Below are positions 54,637 to 62,739 of a DNA stretch of 64,000 bases, piece by piece (position 1 is the first letter of the stretch; every line of letters begins with the position of its first letter). The notes under the pieces are model-generated. The model did no database searches, was not told where the DNA came from, and worked only from the letters and a program-made list of their open reading frames with translations. The stretch is from Ichthyobacterium seriolicida (lineage in GTDB: Bacteria; Bacteroidota; Bacteroidia; Flavobacteriales; Ichthyobacteriaceae). Location of the stretch: NCBI RefSeq assembly GCF_002369955.1, contig NZ_AP014564.1, forward strand, positions 246,893 through 310,892. Direction: 5' to 3'. Made by a program: the position numbers and the translations under genes.

Positions 54637-55515
54637 TTATTCCCTGTAGGATAAATATTTATTTATGTCTCTCTTTTTCTTTAGGGAAGAAAATATCAGG
54701 GCTAAGGTAAAAAACAATCCAGATACAACGGCCATGCTAGCTGATATAGAAACATTTAACCATATAGATAATGTATATCCCAATACAGAGGACAAAACCC
54801 CTATAACTGCAGAACCTATAAATAGAGGTTTTATTTTATCCGTAACGAGATATGCTGTCGCTGGAGGTACTACTAAAAATGATATAACTAAGATAGCGCC
54901 CACAGATTCAAAGGAAGTGACAGCCACTACAGAGACTTGTGTCATTAAAAAATAATTCCACAACACAACGGGAACACCTATAGATGAAGCATAATTAGGA
55001 TCAAAAGAGGTTATATACAAGGCCTTAAATCCTATTTTTAACAGAATTAATAATGATAATAAAACCATTATAGTAATCCAAAATGAGCGAGGACCTATAT
55101 CAGTATCCATTATGTAAACAGTATCTAAAGGCACATAACCTATTTCTCCATATAGTACACAATCGGTATCTATGTCGACTTTACCTGTAAAAAGAGAAAT
55201 TAAAATTATCCCTAGAGCAAAGAGAAAAGTATAAGAAAAACCTATGGAGACATCATTTTGTAAATTAATCTTAGTGGTAAAATATTCAACCATAAATACC
55301 AATAATAATCCGAATAAGACTGCCCCTAAAATCATAAAAAAAGCATTGCGCTCTCCAAAAAAAAGAAATGCCAAAACTATTCCTGGAAGTATAGAATGAG
55401 ATATAGCATCTCCTATCATCGCCATTTTTCTCAAGATTAGAAAAACACCTAATAGACTACAATTTATAGCTATGATAGATCCTGTAAGTACAATCCATAT
55501 GTCGTTACTATCCAT
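54637..55515 (-). CDS. Metal ABC transporter permease (TroD-like)
   Basis: 292 residues, about 8 transmembrane helices, of the ABC-3 (Zn/Mn/Fe) permease family. Family marks are LRKMAMIGDAISHSILPGIV (residues about 28-47), FDPNYASSIGVPVVLWNYFL, GAILVISFLVVPPATAYLVT and DKIKPLFIGSAVIGVLSSVL. It is the fourth gene of an operon whose order (binding protein, ATPase, permease, permease) mirrors treponemal Tro systems. The metal cannot be named from sequence alone; Mn, Zn or Fe are possible. It starts 5 bases after the preceding permease. Confidence 0.88.
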   Translation of the reverse strand: MDSNDIWIVLTGSIIAINCSLLGVFLILRKMAMIGDAISHSILPGIVLAFLFFGERNAFFMILGAVLFGLLLVFMVEYFTTKINLQNDVSIGFSYTFLFALGIILISLFTGKVDIDTDCVLYGEIGYVPLDTVYIMDTDIGPRSFWITIMVLLSLLILLKIGFKALYITSFDPNYASSIGVPVVLWNYFLMTQVSVVAVTSFESVGAILVISFLVVPPATAYLVTDKIKPLFIGSAVIGVLSSVLGYTLSIWLNVSISASMAVVSGLFFTLALIFSSLKKKRDINKYLSYRE

Positions 55516-55520
55516 GTATA

Positions 55521-56807
55521 TTATGGTATTATTTTTTCGTGTGGATCCGACTTAGGATTAGATAACTCTCTGTATAGCTCAGCTTCTATCTCAGGGGTTA
55601 TAACGTGCTCTATAGACTCTGCTATAGGATGTAAGTGATCTTTTTTAAGTCTCAACTTCACAGATAAATATAACTCCCACAGTCTATGAATCCTCGTTAC
55701 TCTCTTGCCCTCCTCCAAGCCCATCTTAGAAAGTTTCCAAGTGTTTTGTCCAGATGGAATGACGAATTTTTTTTTACATAACCTCTTCATTCCAATATGT
55801 AATTCCCTTTGTGTAAAATGTCTTTTGGACATTATATGAGTATCTTGAATCAGCCTAAAAAAATCACCTCTATCTTCTCCAAGTTTGTAAAGAGTTTTTA
55901 AGATGTTTTCCAAAAGTATCTTTCTCTGATTATTTCTCTTTAATATCATTTTAGTAATAACCCCATTTTTTGTGGCCAACAACATAAATAAAAATGATAT
56001 GATCGATAGAGATATAACTATCCAAGGGCCAGTAGGCATAGAAGGAGCTACAAAAGAAATGTATACTCCAAATAAACTAGATACACCTCCTATTATTGCG
56101 CTCAAAATGATAATTACATACAACTTATCACTTTGATATCTAGCAGTAGCGCAAGGGACTATCAATATAGAAGATATTAATACGACTCCTACTGTCTGTA
56201 TTCCCGAAGCTATAGCCAATATGGTAAGGGTAGATATTAAACTCTCTATCCACACTACTGGCAGACCTATGGTCTTGGCATATTCCCTATTGAAACAGGT
56301 TATTATAAAAGCCTTGTAAAATACTATTACAAAAATGATGATAATCACAGCCACACTAGCTAATATATATATATCGCTTTCACTCATAGATGCAGCTTTT
56401 CCAAATATGAAATTATTTAACCCAGATTTAGAGAGATGACTCTGATTTTGTATCAAGCTAAACAACAAAATTCCAAAGCTGAAGAATATTATTAATACTG
56501 TAGCTAAAACGGTATCGGGTTTTAATTTGGTGGTGTTCTTTATGAAATTTATGAACATAGTAGAGAGCCATCCAGTTATAATAGCTCCCAACAACAGAAG
56601 ATACATGTTTTTTGAATTGGTAATAAAAAAAGCCAAGCCTATACCTGGAAATACAGAATGAGATATTACATCCCCTATCAATGATTTTTTTTGCAACAGA
56701 GGAAATACCCCTATAACAGATAAGGCGATGCCTAAAATAACACATCCAATGGTGACAAGCCTAATATTATAATCGGAAAAAGAAAAAAAATATAAGAGAG
56801 ATTCCAT
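55521..56807 (-). CDS. Metal ABC permease fused to a DtxR/MntR-like domain
   Basis: 428 residues. The first 290 are an ABC-3 permease (LLQKKSLIGDVISHSVFPGI, FNREYAKTIGLPVVWIESLI, GVVLISSILIVPCATARYQS). Residues about 293-428 are cytoplasmic: a winged helix (ENILKTLYKLGEDRG, SKRHFTQRELHIGMKRLCKK, KFVIPSGQNTWKLSKMGLEE) and the DtxR/MntR metal-binding and dimerisation helices TRIHRLWELYLSVKLRLKKD, then HLHPIAESIEHVITPEIEAE. The E-x-x-E-H ligands and the PHEKIIP end are kept. Chlamydial YtgCR is a comparable fusion whose repressor part is released by cleavage. A domain of this type could sense metal beside the transporter, or regulate the operon if cleaved. Third of four Tro-like genes. Confidence 0.88.
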   Translation of the reverse strand: MESLLYFFSFSDYNIRLVTIGCVILGIALSVIGVFPLLQKKSLIGDVISHSVFPGIGLAFFITNSKNMYLLLLGAIITGWLSTMFINFIKNTTKLKPDTVLATVLIIFFSFGILLFSLIQNQSHLSKSGLNNFIFGKAASMSESDIYILASVAVIIIIFVIVFYKAFIITCFNREYAKTIGLPVVWIESLISTLTILAIASGIQTVGVVLISSILIVPCATARYQSDKLYVIIILSAIIGGVSSLFGVYISFVAPSMPTGPWIVISLSIISFLFMLLATKNGVITKMILKRNNQRKILLENILKTLYKLGEDRGDFFRLIQDTHIMSKRHFTQRELHIGMKRLCKKKFVIPSGQNTWKLSKMGLEEGKRVTRIHRLWELYLSVKLRLKKDHLHPIAESIEHVITPEIEAELYRELSNPKSDPHEKIIP

Positions 56808-56816
56808 ATCGGTCGA

Positions 56817-57605
56817 TTATAATACATCTTTTTCTCTTACAGAGAATTCCCCATCTTTTATTAGATCACCCACCTTAGACAATACATTCAATTTACCTCC
56901 ATAGGCTTCTTGTAAAAATTTAGAGGTGAATACATCTTCCTTTTTACCGCAGACCACAAGGCGAGTATTTAGCATGACTAGCCAATTGAAATACTGATAA
57001 GAAGTCTGTAGATCGTGGTGAACTATAATAACTGTTTTTCCCTTGTTTTTTAAATCTGTTAAAAGATTTAGAATGGCCTCTTCAGTAGCAGCATCTATAC
57101 CTACAAAGGGTTCATCCATAATATAAATATCGGCTTGCTGAGCCAGAGACCTAGCTATAAAAACACGTTGTTGTTGACCTCCAGATAGTTTAGAAATCTG
57201 CCTGTCGGCAAAGGGGAGCATATCTACTTGTTCTAAAACTTCTTTAGCTATGGAATAATCTCGCTCTTTTAGAGGTGTCAATAAATTTTTCTTAGTGTAT
57301 CTGCCCATTAAGACCACATCCATAACACTGGCTGGAAAATCCCAATCTACAGACTCTCTCTGTGGGACATAACTGATTCTACTTCTAACTTTATCGAATG
57401 GTTTGTCGAATAATTTTACATAGCCACTGCTTATGGGCACCAAGCCCATAATGGCTTTCAATAAAGTAGTTTTACCCGAACCATTAGGCCCTATGATACC
57501 TATTATCTCTCCTACGGGCAAGGTGAAATCTATATCCCACAATACAGGCCTCTTTTCATAACTCACAGTTAAACTATGAACCTCTATAGATACATCTTCT
57601 AACAT
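56817..57605 (-). CDS. Metal ABC transporter ATPase (TroB-like)
   Basis: 262 residues. Walker A is IIGPNGSGKTTLLKAIMGLV, Q-loop RISYVPQRESVDWDFPASVM, signature KLSGGQQQRVFIARSLAQQA, Walker B IYIMDEPFVGIDAATEEAIL, and switch His in VIIVHHDLQTSYQYFNWLVM. The RESVDWDFP block after the Q-loop is typical of Zn/Mn uptake ATPases such as TroB and MntB. It powers the two permeases encoded downstream. The start overlaps nothing; the gene begins 1 base after the binding-protein stop codon. Confidence 0.93.
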   Translation of the reverse strand: MLEDVSIEVHSLTVSYEKRPVLWDIDFTLPVGEIIGIIGPNGSGKTTLLKAIMGLVPISSGYVKLFDKPFDKVRSRISYVPQRESVDWDFPASVMDVVLMGRYTKKNLLTPLKERDYSIAKEVLEQVDMLPFADRQISKLSGGQQQRVFIARSLAQQADIYIMDEPFVGIDAATEEAILNLLTDLKNKGKTVIIVHHDLQTSYQYFNWLVMLNTRLVVCGKKEDVFTSKFLQEAYGGKLNVLSKVGDLIKDGEFSVREKDVL

Positions 57606-57606
57606 A

Positions 57607-58515
57607 TTATTTCAGAGCTTTAACTATTTGATCGGTGTTGTGAGTTAACATGCCTATATAGGTAGACTCTGGCGTACCTTCCACACCCATAGCGTCGGAA
57701 AATAGGCTTGCTCCTATCTCTACCTCATAGCCTTTACTCTTACATCCATCTACCACTGCTTTTAGTGATTTTGAAGAAACCGAATCCTCCACAAAGATTG
57801 CCTTTATCCCTCTTTCTATAATAAAATCTACCATATTTACTACGTCTTTTAACCCAAATTCCGAGGCGGTAGATATCCCTTGTAGTCCCTTTGTCTCTAA
57901 TCCATAAGCTATGCCGTAATAAGAAAAGGCATCGTGAGAAGTAATCAAGACTCTTCTATTTTGGGGAATACTAGCTATGCTATTTTTTATATACAGGTGT
58001 AAATCTTCTAATTTTTTTACATAAACGCTAGCGTTTTCTATATAAAAATCTTTGTTTTTTTCATCTAATTCAATTAGTATATCCCTTAGGTAATCAGTTG
58101 CCTTTATCCAGTTTGATACATTATTCCATATATGAGGATCTTCAGCTCCTATAAAATCAGTATCATTTATTAAATCTGATTTGTCTAAGGCTTCTGACAC
58201 AGCTACAATTTTTTTTTTATCAGATAGATTTTCTAAGATTCCTGTCATCTTCCCCTCCAAATGCAATCCGTTGTAAAATATTATATCTGCTTTTATTATC
58301 TTTTTAATATCACCTTGAGTAGGTTTGTATAGATGTGGATCTACTCCTGATTTCATTAATGATTCTACAGGTATTTTATCGATTACTATATTTTTAACTA
58401 TATCTTCAACCATACCAGTGGTACACACTATATAAGATATATCTCCTTTTTTAGATCCATCCACACATGATATAAATAGTATAGATGCCATGAATGATTT
58501 GAGTAATTTTTTCAT
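57607..58515 (-). CDS. Metal-binding lipoprotein of the ABC importer (TroA-like)
   Basis: 302 residues when started at the ATG at 58515 (MKKLLKSFMASILFISC). A longer in-frame start at 58665 gives 50 extra residues but no signal peptide at the N-terminus, and the promoter box at 58543-58536 lies between the two, so the short start is preferred. The lipobox is FISC. Metal-ligand regions of cluster A-I binding proteins are visible: DPHLYKPTQGDIKKI, EDPHIWNNVSNW, EFGLKDVVNMVDFI and FSDAMG. It captures the divalent metal in the periplasm and delivers it to the two permeases encoded downstream. Metal identity unknown. Confidence 0.88.
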   Translation of the reverse strand: MKKLLKSFMASILFISCVDGSKKGDISYIVCTTGMVEDIVKNIVIDKIPVESLMKSGVDPHLYKPTQGDIKKIIKADIIFYNGLHLEGKMTGILENLSDKKKIVAVSEALDKSDLINDTDFIGAEDPHIWNNVSNWIKATDYLRDILIELDEKNKDFYIENASVYVKKLEDLHLYIKNSIASIPQNRRVLITSHDAFSYYGIAYGLETKGLQGISTASEFGLKDVVNMVDFIIERGIKAIFVEDSVSSKSLKAVVDGCKSKGYEVEIGASLFSDAMGVEGTPESTYIGMLTHNTDQIVKALK

Positions 58516-58535
58516 AGGAGATATTAAAATGCAGC

Positions 58536-58543
58536 CAAATATA
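58536..58543 (-). promoter_or_regulatory. TAnnTTTG promoter of the metal ABC operon
   Basis: The minus strand reads TATATTTG, 21 to 28 bases above the ATG at 58515. A TTG lies 25 bases further up, a little beyond the ideal spacing. It helps to decide the start of the binding protein. I see no obvious repressor palindrome next to it. Confidence 0.5.
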
Positions 58544-58698
58544 ACCATTAAATCAAGATATCTAAATTCAATGCTCCCCTGCCCTTTTATTCGCCTTTTA
58601 AAATCATATCTATCCTGGCTATCGATAGAACGATTATTAGTATTTAACAAATGAGGCTTTTGCAAATACTCATAAGTGTTTGAATCTCATGATAGAAT

Positions 58699-59946
58699 TT
58701 AATCGAACCTCAATATTTTCATAGGATTCACTTTGGAGATCATATACGTAGGAAAAAACATTAGCAATAAACAAAAAAACATTGTAGATATATTTACTAA
58801 GAATACATGATATAAATTAAAACTTATAGGTATGGTATCCACGTAGTATATATCAGGATTTAGATCTATTACTTCAAAATAACTTTGTGCCAAGAGTAAT
58901 CCAATGCCGATAATATTACCAAATATCAATCCTCTTAATATTATATATGTAGACTTGAAGAAAAATATTCTTCTAAGTGTGGAGTTATTACATCCAATAG
59001 TTTTCATGACTGCTATGAATTTTATTCGTTCTAAAATTAGGATGATTAGAACTGTTACCATATTAACACCAGATACTAATATCATTATTATGAGTATCAC
59101 GGCAATATTAATATCGAAGAGTTTTATCCAATCTATTATAAATCTTTGTTTTTCAGCTATAGTTGTAGAGTTTAAATCAGCTCCTATTCCTTTATATACT
59201 TTTAGTCCTATTTCATCTAGCTTATCAAAATCATCTATGAAAACCTCAAAACCACTAATTTCATTTTGTTTCCACTTATTCAGGCGCTGAACGTGTTTTA
59301 TATCTGCAAATACAAATGTCTTATCATAATCTGAAAAATCAGTTTTAAATATGCCAGAAACTTTAAAAATTCTTACTATAGGAGTCTTATTTTTTCTTAA
59401 AAAAAACATGTTGAATTTATCTCCTAATTTCAATTCTAAATTCTTGGCGATATAACTAGATATTAATACGCTGTCGTTATATTCTTCTGTATATCTAGGT
59501 ATGTGACCTTCTTGTAAATATTTTTCTAAAAAACTGAAATTATAAATACTATCTACCCCCTTTAGAATGACCCCTTCAAAAGTTTTATCATTTTTAATGA
59601 TGCCAGCTTTATAACAATAAGCTTGTATACTTGTAACTCCCTCTACATTTAGTTTTTTTATATCAGGGTAAAATACCTGATCTTTTGAGATAGAAGAAGT
59701 GGTATAAGTATCTATATTTTCATATGCTGTAATCTGTATATGACCGAATAGTTCACTTACTTTCTCCCTTATTTTATCTTGTATACCGACCCCTACAGAT
59801 ATACTTATTATCATTATAGTTACACTTAAAGCTATAGAGATAATAGCTATTTTTACTATAAAGGGTGTGAGTGTGAAATCACATTTTTCCGTATCATCGT
59901 GGGTTAGCCTTTTGGCTACAAATTGCTCAAAATTAAACATTAACAA
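58699..59946 (-). CDS. FtsX-like ABC permease, LolC/LolE type
   Basis: 415 residues with one N-terminal helix (FIVKIAIISIALSVTIMIIS), a large periplasmic domain (about 60-275) and three C-terminal helices (NIAVILIIMILVSGVNMVTV, GLIFGNIIGIGLLLAQSYFE, VFLVNISTMFFCLLLMFFPT) ending YMISKVNPMKILRFD. The helix topology, the initial FAKR-type motif (FVAKRLTHD), the IVDWIKLFDINIAVI stretch and the final P-A/M-x-x-L-R are typical of LolC/E, which release lipoproteins from the inner membrane. The LolD ATPase is not in view. Its ATG is only 19 bases from the divergent gene at 59966, and a TACATTTG box (59970-59963) lies in that gap. Confidence 0.85.
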   Translation of the reverse strand: MLMFNFEQFVAKRLTHDDTEKCDFTLTPFIVKIAIISIALSVTIMIISISVGVGIQDKIREKVSELFGHIQITAYENIDTYTTSSISKDQVFYPDIKKLNVEGVTSIQAYCYKAGIIKNDKTFEGVILKGVDSIYNFSFLEKYLQEGHIPRYTEEYNDSVLISSYIAKNLELKLGDKFNMFFLRKNKTPIVRIFKVSGIFKTDFSDYDKTFVFADIKHVQRLNKWKQNEISGFEVFIDDFDKLDEIGLKVYKGIGADLNSTTIAEKQRFIIDWIKLFDINIAVILIIMILVSGVNMVTVLIILILERIKFIAVMKTIGCNNSTLRRIFFFKSTYIILRGLIFGNIIGIGLLLAQSYFEVIDLNPDIYYVDTIPISFNLYHVFLVNISTMFFCLLLMFFPTYMISKVNPMKILRFD

Positions 59947-59965
59947 TTTTTAAAAAACGCCCCAA

Positions 59966-61147
59966 ATGTACCTAAATAGAACAACATTATATATAATGTT
60001 TTTGGTTTCAACAACTGTGTATTCACAAAGAGACAATAGAATAACAGAAAGTCAAAAAATAATACCAGGAGCAAATAGAACAAATTTATATCTAAATCTT
60101 CTAAGTGACAAGAATGTAGCTGTAGTAACTAATCACACTGGTATGATAGAAAATACTCATATAGTGGATTCTCTTTTATCTCTTGGGATTAACATAACTA
60201 AAATATTCTCTCCTGAACATGGATTCCGAGGAGATCACAGTGCAGGGGAAGAAGTAAAAAATAAAACGGAATCTAAAAGTGAACTACTCATAATTTCTCT
60301 TTATGGTAAGAGTAAAAAATTAGATCCAAATGATATAAGGGATATAGATGTAGTGCTATTTGACATACAAGATGTAGGGGTGCGTTTTTTTACATATATA
60401 TCTACTCTTAGCTATGTTATAGATGCTTGTGCTAAAGCTAATAAACTATTGATAGTTTTAGATAGGCCTAATCCTAATATCCATTATATAGATGGGCCTA
60501 TATTGCAAAAAGACTGTGAATCATTTGTCGGAATGCATCCCATACCTGTAGTCTATGGAATGACAATAGGAGAGTACGCCAATATGGTAAATGGTGAAAA
60601 CTGGATGAATAATGAACAAAAATGTGCTATAAGAGTCATAGCCTGTGATAATTACAGTCGGAATAAAGAATATAGTTTGCCCATAAAGCCATCTCCTAAT
60701 CTGCCTAATGATAAATCAGTGAATTTATATCCCAGTTTGGCACTTTTTGAAGGGACAAGTGTAAGTGTTGGGAGAGGAACAGATATGCCATTTCAGATGT
60801 TTGGGTCTCCTTTTTTTAAAACAAGTGAAAACTATTTTATTCCTAAAACAGTATTGGGAGCCAAAAAACCTAAACACGAAGGGCTCAAATGTTTTAAAGG
60901 AACTTTTAATTACGATAAAAAATTAAACTGTTTGAATTTAGATTGGATCATATGGGCTTATAACAACACTTTAATTGAAAGAGATAATTTTTTCACAAAT
61001 TATTTTAGGCTTTTAATCGGCACTGACAAAACAGTACAACAGATAAAAAAAGGGATGAGTCAAGATGAGATAAAAGCTACTTGGAAAAACGGAATAGAAC
61101 AATTTAAAGAGATAAGAAAGAAGTACTTATTGTATGATTACAAATAA
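59966..61147 (+). CDS. NamZ-type exo-beta-N-acetylmuramidase (DUF1343)
   Basis: 393 residues with a signal peptide (NRTTLYIMFLVSTTVYSQ). The DUF1343 signatures are clear: NVAVVTNHTGMIENTHIVDS, KIFSPEHGFRGDHSAGEEVK, LFDIQDVGVRFFTYISTLSY, VLDRPNPNIHYIDGPILQKD, MHPIPVVYGMTIGEYANMVN, NLPNDKSVNLYPSLALFEGT, and SVGRGTDMPFQMFGSPFF. NamZ enzymes cut terminal MurNAc from peptidoglycan fragments, so a cell-wall recycling role in the periplasm or at the surface is likely. A further ATG at 59996 would leave too short a signal peptide. The gene is divergent from the LolC/E gene. Confidence 0.9.
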   Translation: MYLNRTTLYIMFLVSTTVYSQRDNRITESQKIIPGANRTNLYLNLLSDKNVAVVTNHTGMIENTHIVDSLLSLGINITKIFSPEHGFRGDHSAGEEVKNKTESKSELLIISLYGKSKKLDPNDIRDIDVVLFDIQDVGVRFFTYISTLSYVIDACAKANKLLIVLDRPNPNIHYIDGPILQKDCESFVGMHPIPVVYGMTIGEYANMVNGENWMNNEQKCAIRVIACDNYSRNKEYSLPIKPSPNLPNDKSVNLYPSLALFEGTSVSVGRGTDMPFQMFGSPFFKTSENYFIPKTVLGAKKPKHEGLKCFKGTFNYDKKLNCLNLDWIIWAYNNTLIERDNFFTNYFRLLIGTDKTVQQIKKGMSQDEIKATWKNGIEQFKEIRKKYLLYDYK

Positions 61148-61559
61148 TTCGAGATAACTTAAGAAGATTTTATAAAGGATTTTTAAAAAACTATTTTATT
61201 CGAATTTTTTCATACATTTGCATTCCGTTTAAAGGTAACTATATTAAAAGTTACAGATCTTATCTGTACAGATAACTCCTGTTAATTTTTTTTTATAGCT
61301 TTTACTTTTTTTGTGATACGGTTCAAACTGCTAAGTTTTTTGCTTTGGCAGTTGCTGAAGTGCAAGCTGCAGAAAAGGCTCTTGCTAAGTTGGTATAGAA
61401 CAGAAGGTTCTCTAATTAATGCCTAAGAGAAAGAGAGGTTCTATTTTCAAATCGATAGCAGTTTTAAAGAATAAATATTCAATTTCAAAAAACCCTTTTT
61501 AGGTTTAAGAGAAAAAATATCCTCAATAATTTTATGATTTAATTTAAAAACTTTAAAAA
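61148..61559. other. Intergenic region with promoter box and decayed IS end
   Basis: TTCGAGATAACTTAAGAAG (about 61149) is a decayed IS1595-type end. TACATTTG at 61213-61220 fits a -7 promoter box for the lipoprotein gene at 61560, implying a leader of about 330 bases. Bases 61303-61398 encode an Ala-rich frame (TAKFFALAVAEVQAAEKALA) ending at TAG, but it has no start codon, so it is at most a remnant. Confidence 0.45.
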
Positions 61560-62570
61560 ATGAAAAATTTATTAAAAACAATATTAGCATCTCTAGCTCT
61601 TATTTTACTTACATTTTCTTGTTCTAAAGAAGACAATCAAGAAAATGGAAAAAAATCTCAACAATCTTCTATTGCCATTAAACAATTTTCCTTCAAAAAG
61701 TTGAGAAATACTACTGGTACTGGTGGTGGCGCTTCCGCTTCTACTGCTTACAAATCTCTTTTCATAAAAAAGACTCCTGCTGACACATATGCCACACTAG
61801 GTGAAAAGCTCGATGCCGTTATTCAAGATGATGTTATTAAAGTGATTGTGCCTTTTAACACAGAGTTAAATGAATCTTCTGTTACACTTGAGGCTGAGGT
61901 TACCTTAAACAAATCTGAAACAGGTATTTCTCTAGGAACCACTAAGGTTGATGACAATTCTAGTGTTTTTAATTATTCTGTTACCACTAGTTTGGTTCAT
62001 GATGAGTTAAAAAAAAACGAAGGCATTAGTCAGGGTTTAAATCTTGTTAAAAAAGACAAAAGTGATGAGGTTCTCGTTAAAAAAACATATAAATTAATAT
62101 TCGTTCATGATACTCCATCAACTAAATGCGCTTTAACTGCTAACAGTCAGTATGAGAATGCCACAGGACTTGTAATTAGTTGCAGAAAACCTGATAACAC
62201 ATCTGTAGGGACTGCTTACCCTAGAATTGATAGTGGAAATAATACCAACGCTGGCTCTTCTAATACAAACCCAATTGTACTAACTTTAACCAAAGGATAT
62301 GACTTAACTGCTGATGTAGAAGCGGGATGGATATTTTGGGCTAATAAAGCTACTACTCTTCCCAATGGAGCTTATTTTGATACGACCAATGCTTCTGGCG
62401 GAGCTAATGCTAATAACTTCCCAGCTCATAATCCTACAGAAGAATTTACTTTAGAGGCTGATTTTTATAACAAAAAAGGCTATTCTTTTAAAATAGTAGC
62501 TCAGGATGGACGTACGGCTAAATTTTATAGACTAAAATTTGTTGATTTAGCAGCAGTTCCTGTATCTTAA
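61560..62570 (+). CDS. Surface lipoprotein related to the tandem family
   Basis: 336 residues. The signal MKNLLKTILASLALILLTFS ends in CSKEDNQENG (lipobox). Internal blocks match the 416-5492 family: YKSLFIKKTPADTYATLGEK aligns with YKGLFIKKTPSDFSKYSTAE, then a VIVPFNTELNESS stretch like VNIPYNQVLK, FVHDTPSTKCALTANSQYEN like FVHFQYDKK...C, and the C-terminal FKIVAQDGRTAKFYRLKFVD. It is shorter than the tandem copies and has few of their cysteines. It is followed by a terminator almost the same as the one after the tandem run. Function unknown. Confidence 0.78.
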   Translation: MKNLLKTILASLALILLTFSCSKEDNQENGKKSQQSSIAIKQFSFKKLRNTTGTGGGASASTAYKSLFIKKTPADTYATLGEKLDAVIQDDVIKVIVPFNTELNESSVTLEAEVTLNKSETGISLGTTKVDDNSSVFNYSVTTSLVHDELKKNEGISQGLNLVKKDKSDEVLVKKTYKLIFVHDTPSTKCALTANSQYENATGLVISCRKPDNTSVGTAYPRIDSGNNTNAGSSNTNPIVLTLTKGYDLTADVEAGWIFWANKATTLPNGAYFDTTNASGGANANNFPAHNPTEEFTLEADFYNKKGYSFKIVAQDGRTAKFYRLKFVDLAAVPVS

Positions 62571-62626
62571 TTAGTTACTTTATAAACAACACAACTTGAG
62601 AGAGATACTCTTTACAAAAATTCACG

Positions 62627-62657
62627 AAGCTGTCTCAAAACCAAGGCAGCTTTTTTT
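62627..62657 (+). terminator. Rho-independent terminator of the 61560 lipoprotein gene
   Basis: AAGCTG (62627-62632) pairs with CAGCTT (62647-62652), with partial pairing inside, followed by TTTTTTT. It is nearly the same sequence as the hairpin at 358-393. Confidence 0.7.
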
Positions 62658-62659
62658 AT

Positions 62660-62684
62660 TTACACACTTTATGAGATAATGTCT
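62660..62684. repeat. IS256-type end sequence
   Basis: TTACACACTTTATGAGATAA lies between two terminators. Its reverse complement matches the ends seen at 29270, 29370 and 34789 (AxACACTATC...AAGTGTGTAAAT). Confidence 0.5.
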
Positions 62685-62685
62685 A

Positions 62686-62716
62686 AAAACCGCCTCATTT
62701 AATTAATGAGACGGCT
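62686..62716 (-). terminator. Rho-independent terminator of the DUF285 gene
   Basis: The minus strand reads GCCGTCTCATTAATTAAATG followed by AGGCGG and TTTTT. It is 25-50 bases beyond the stop codon at 62740, and the same hairpin occurs at 29299-29330. Confidence 0.65.
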
Positions 62717-62739
62717 GTTAAATAATAACAATAATTATA

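Noticed and set aside
58516-58665. 50-residue N-terminal extension of the metal-binding lipoprotein
   Set aside because: The extension would bury the signal peptide and lipobox, and a promoter box lies inside it. The ATG at 58515 is the better start.
61303-61398. Small Ala-rich gene (TAKFFALAVAEVQAAEKALA)
   Set aside because: No start codon lies between the upstream stop and the frame, and no ribosome-binding site is seen.
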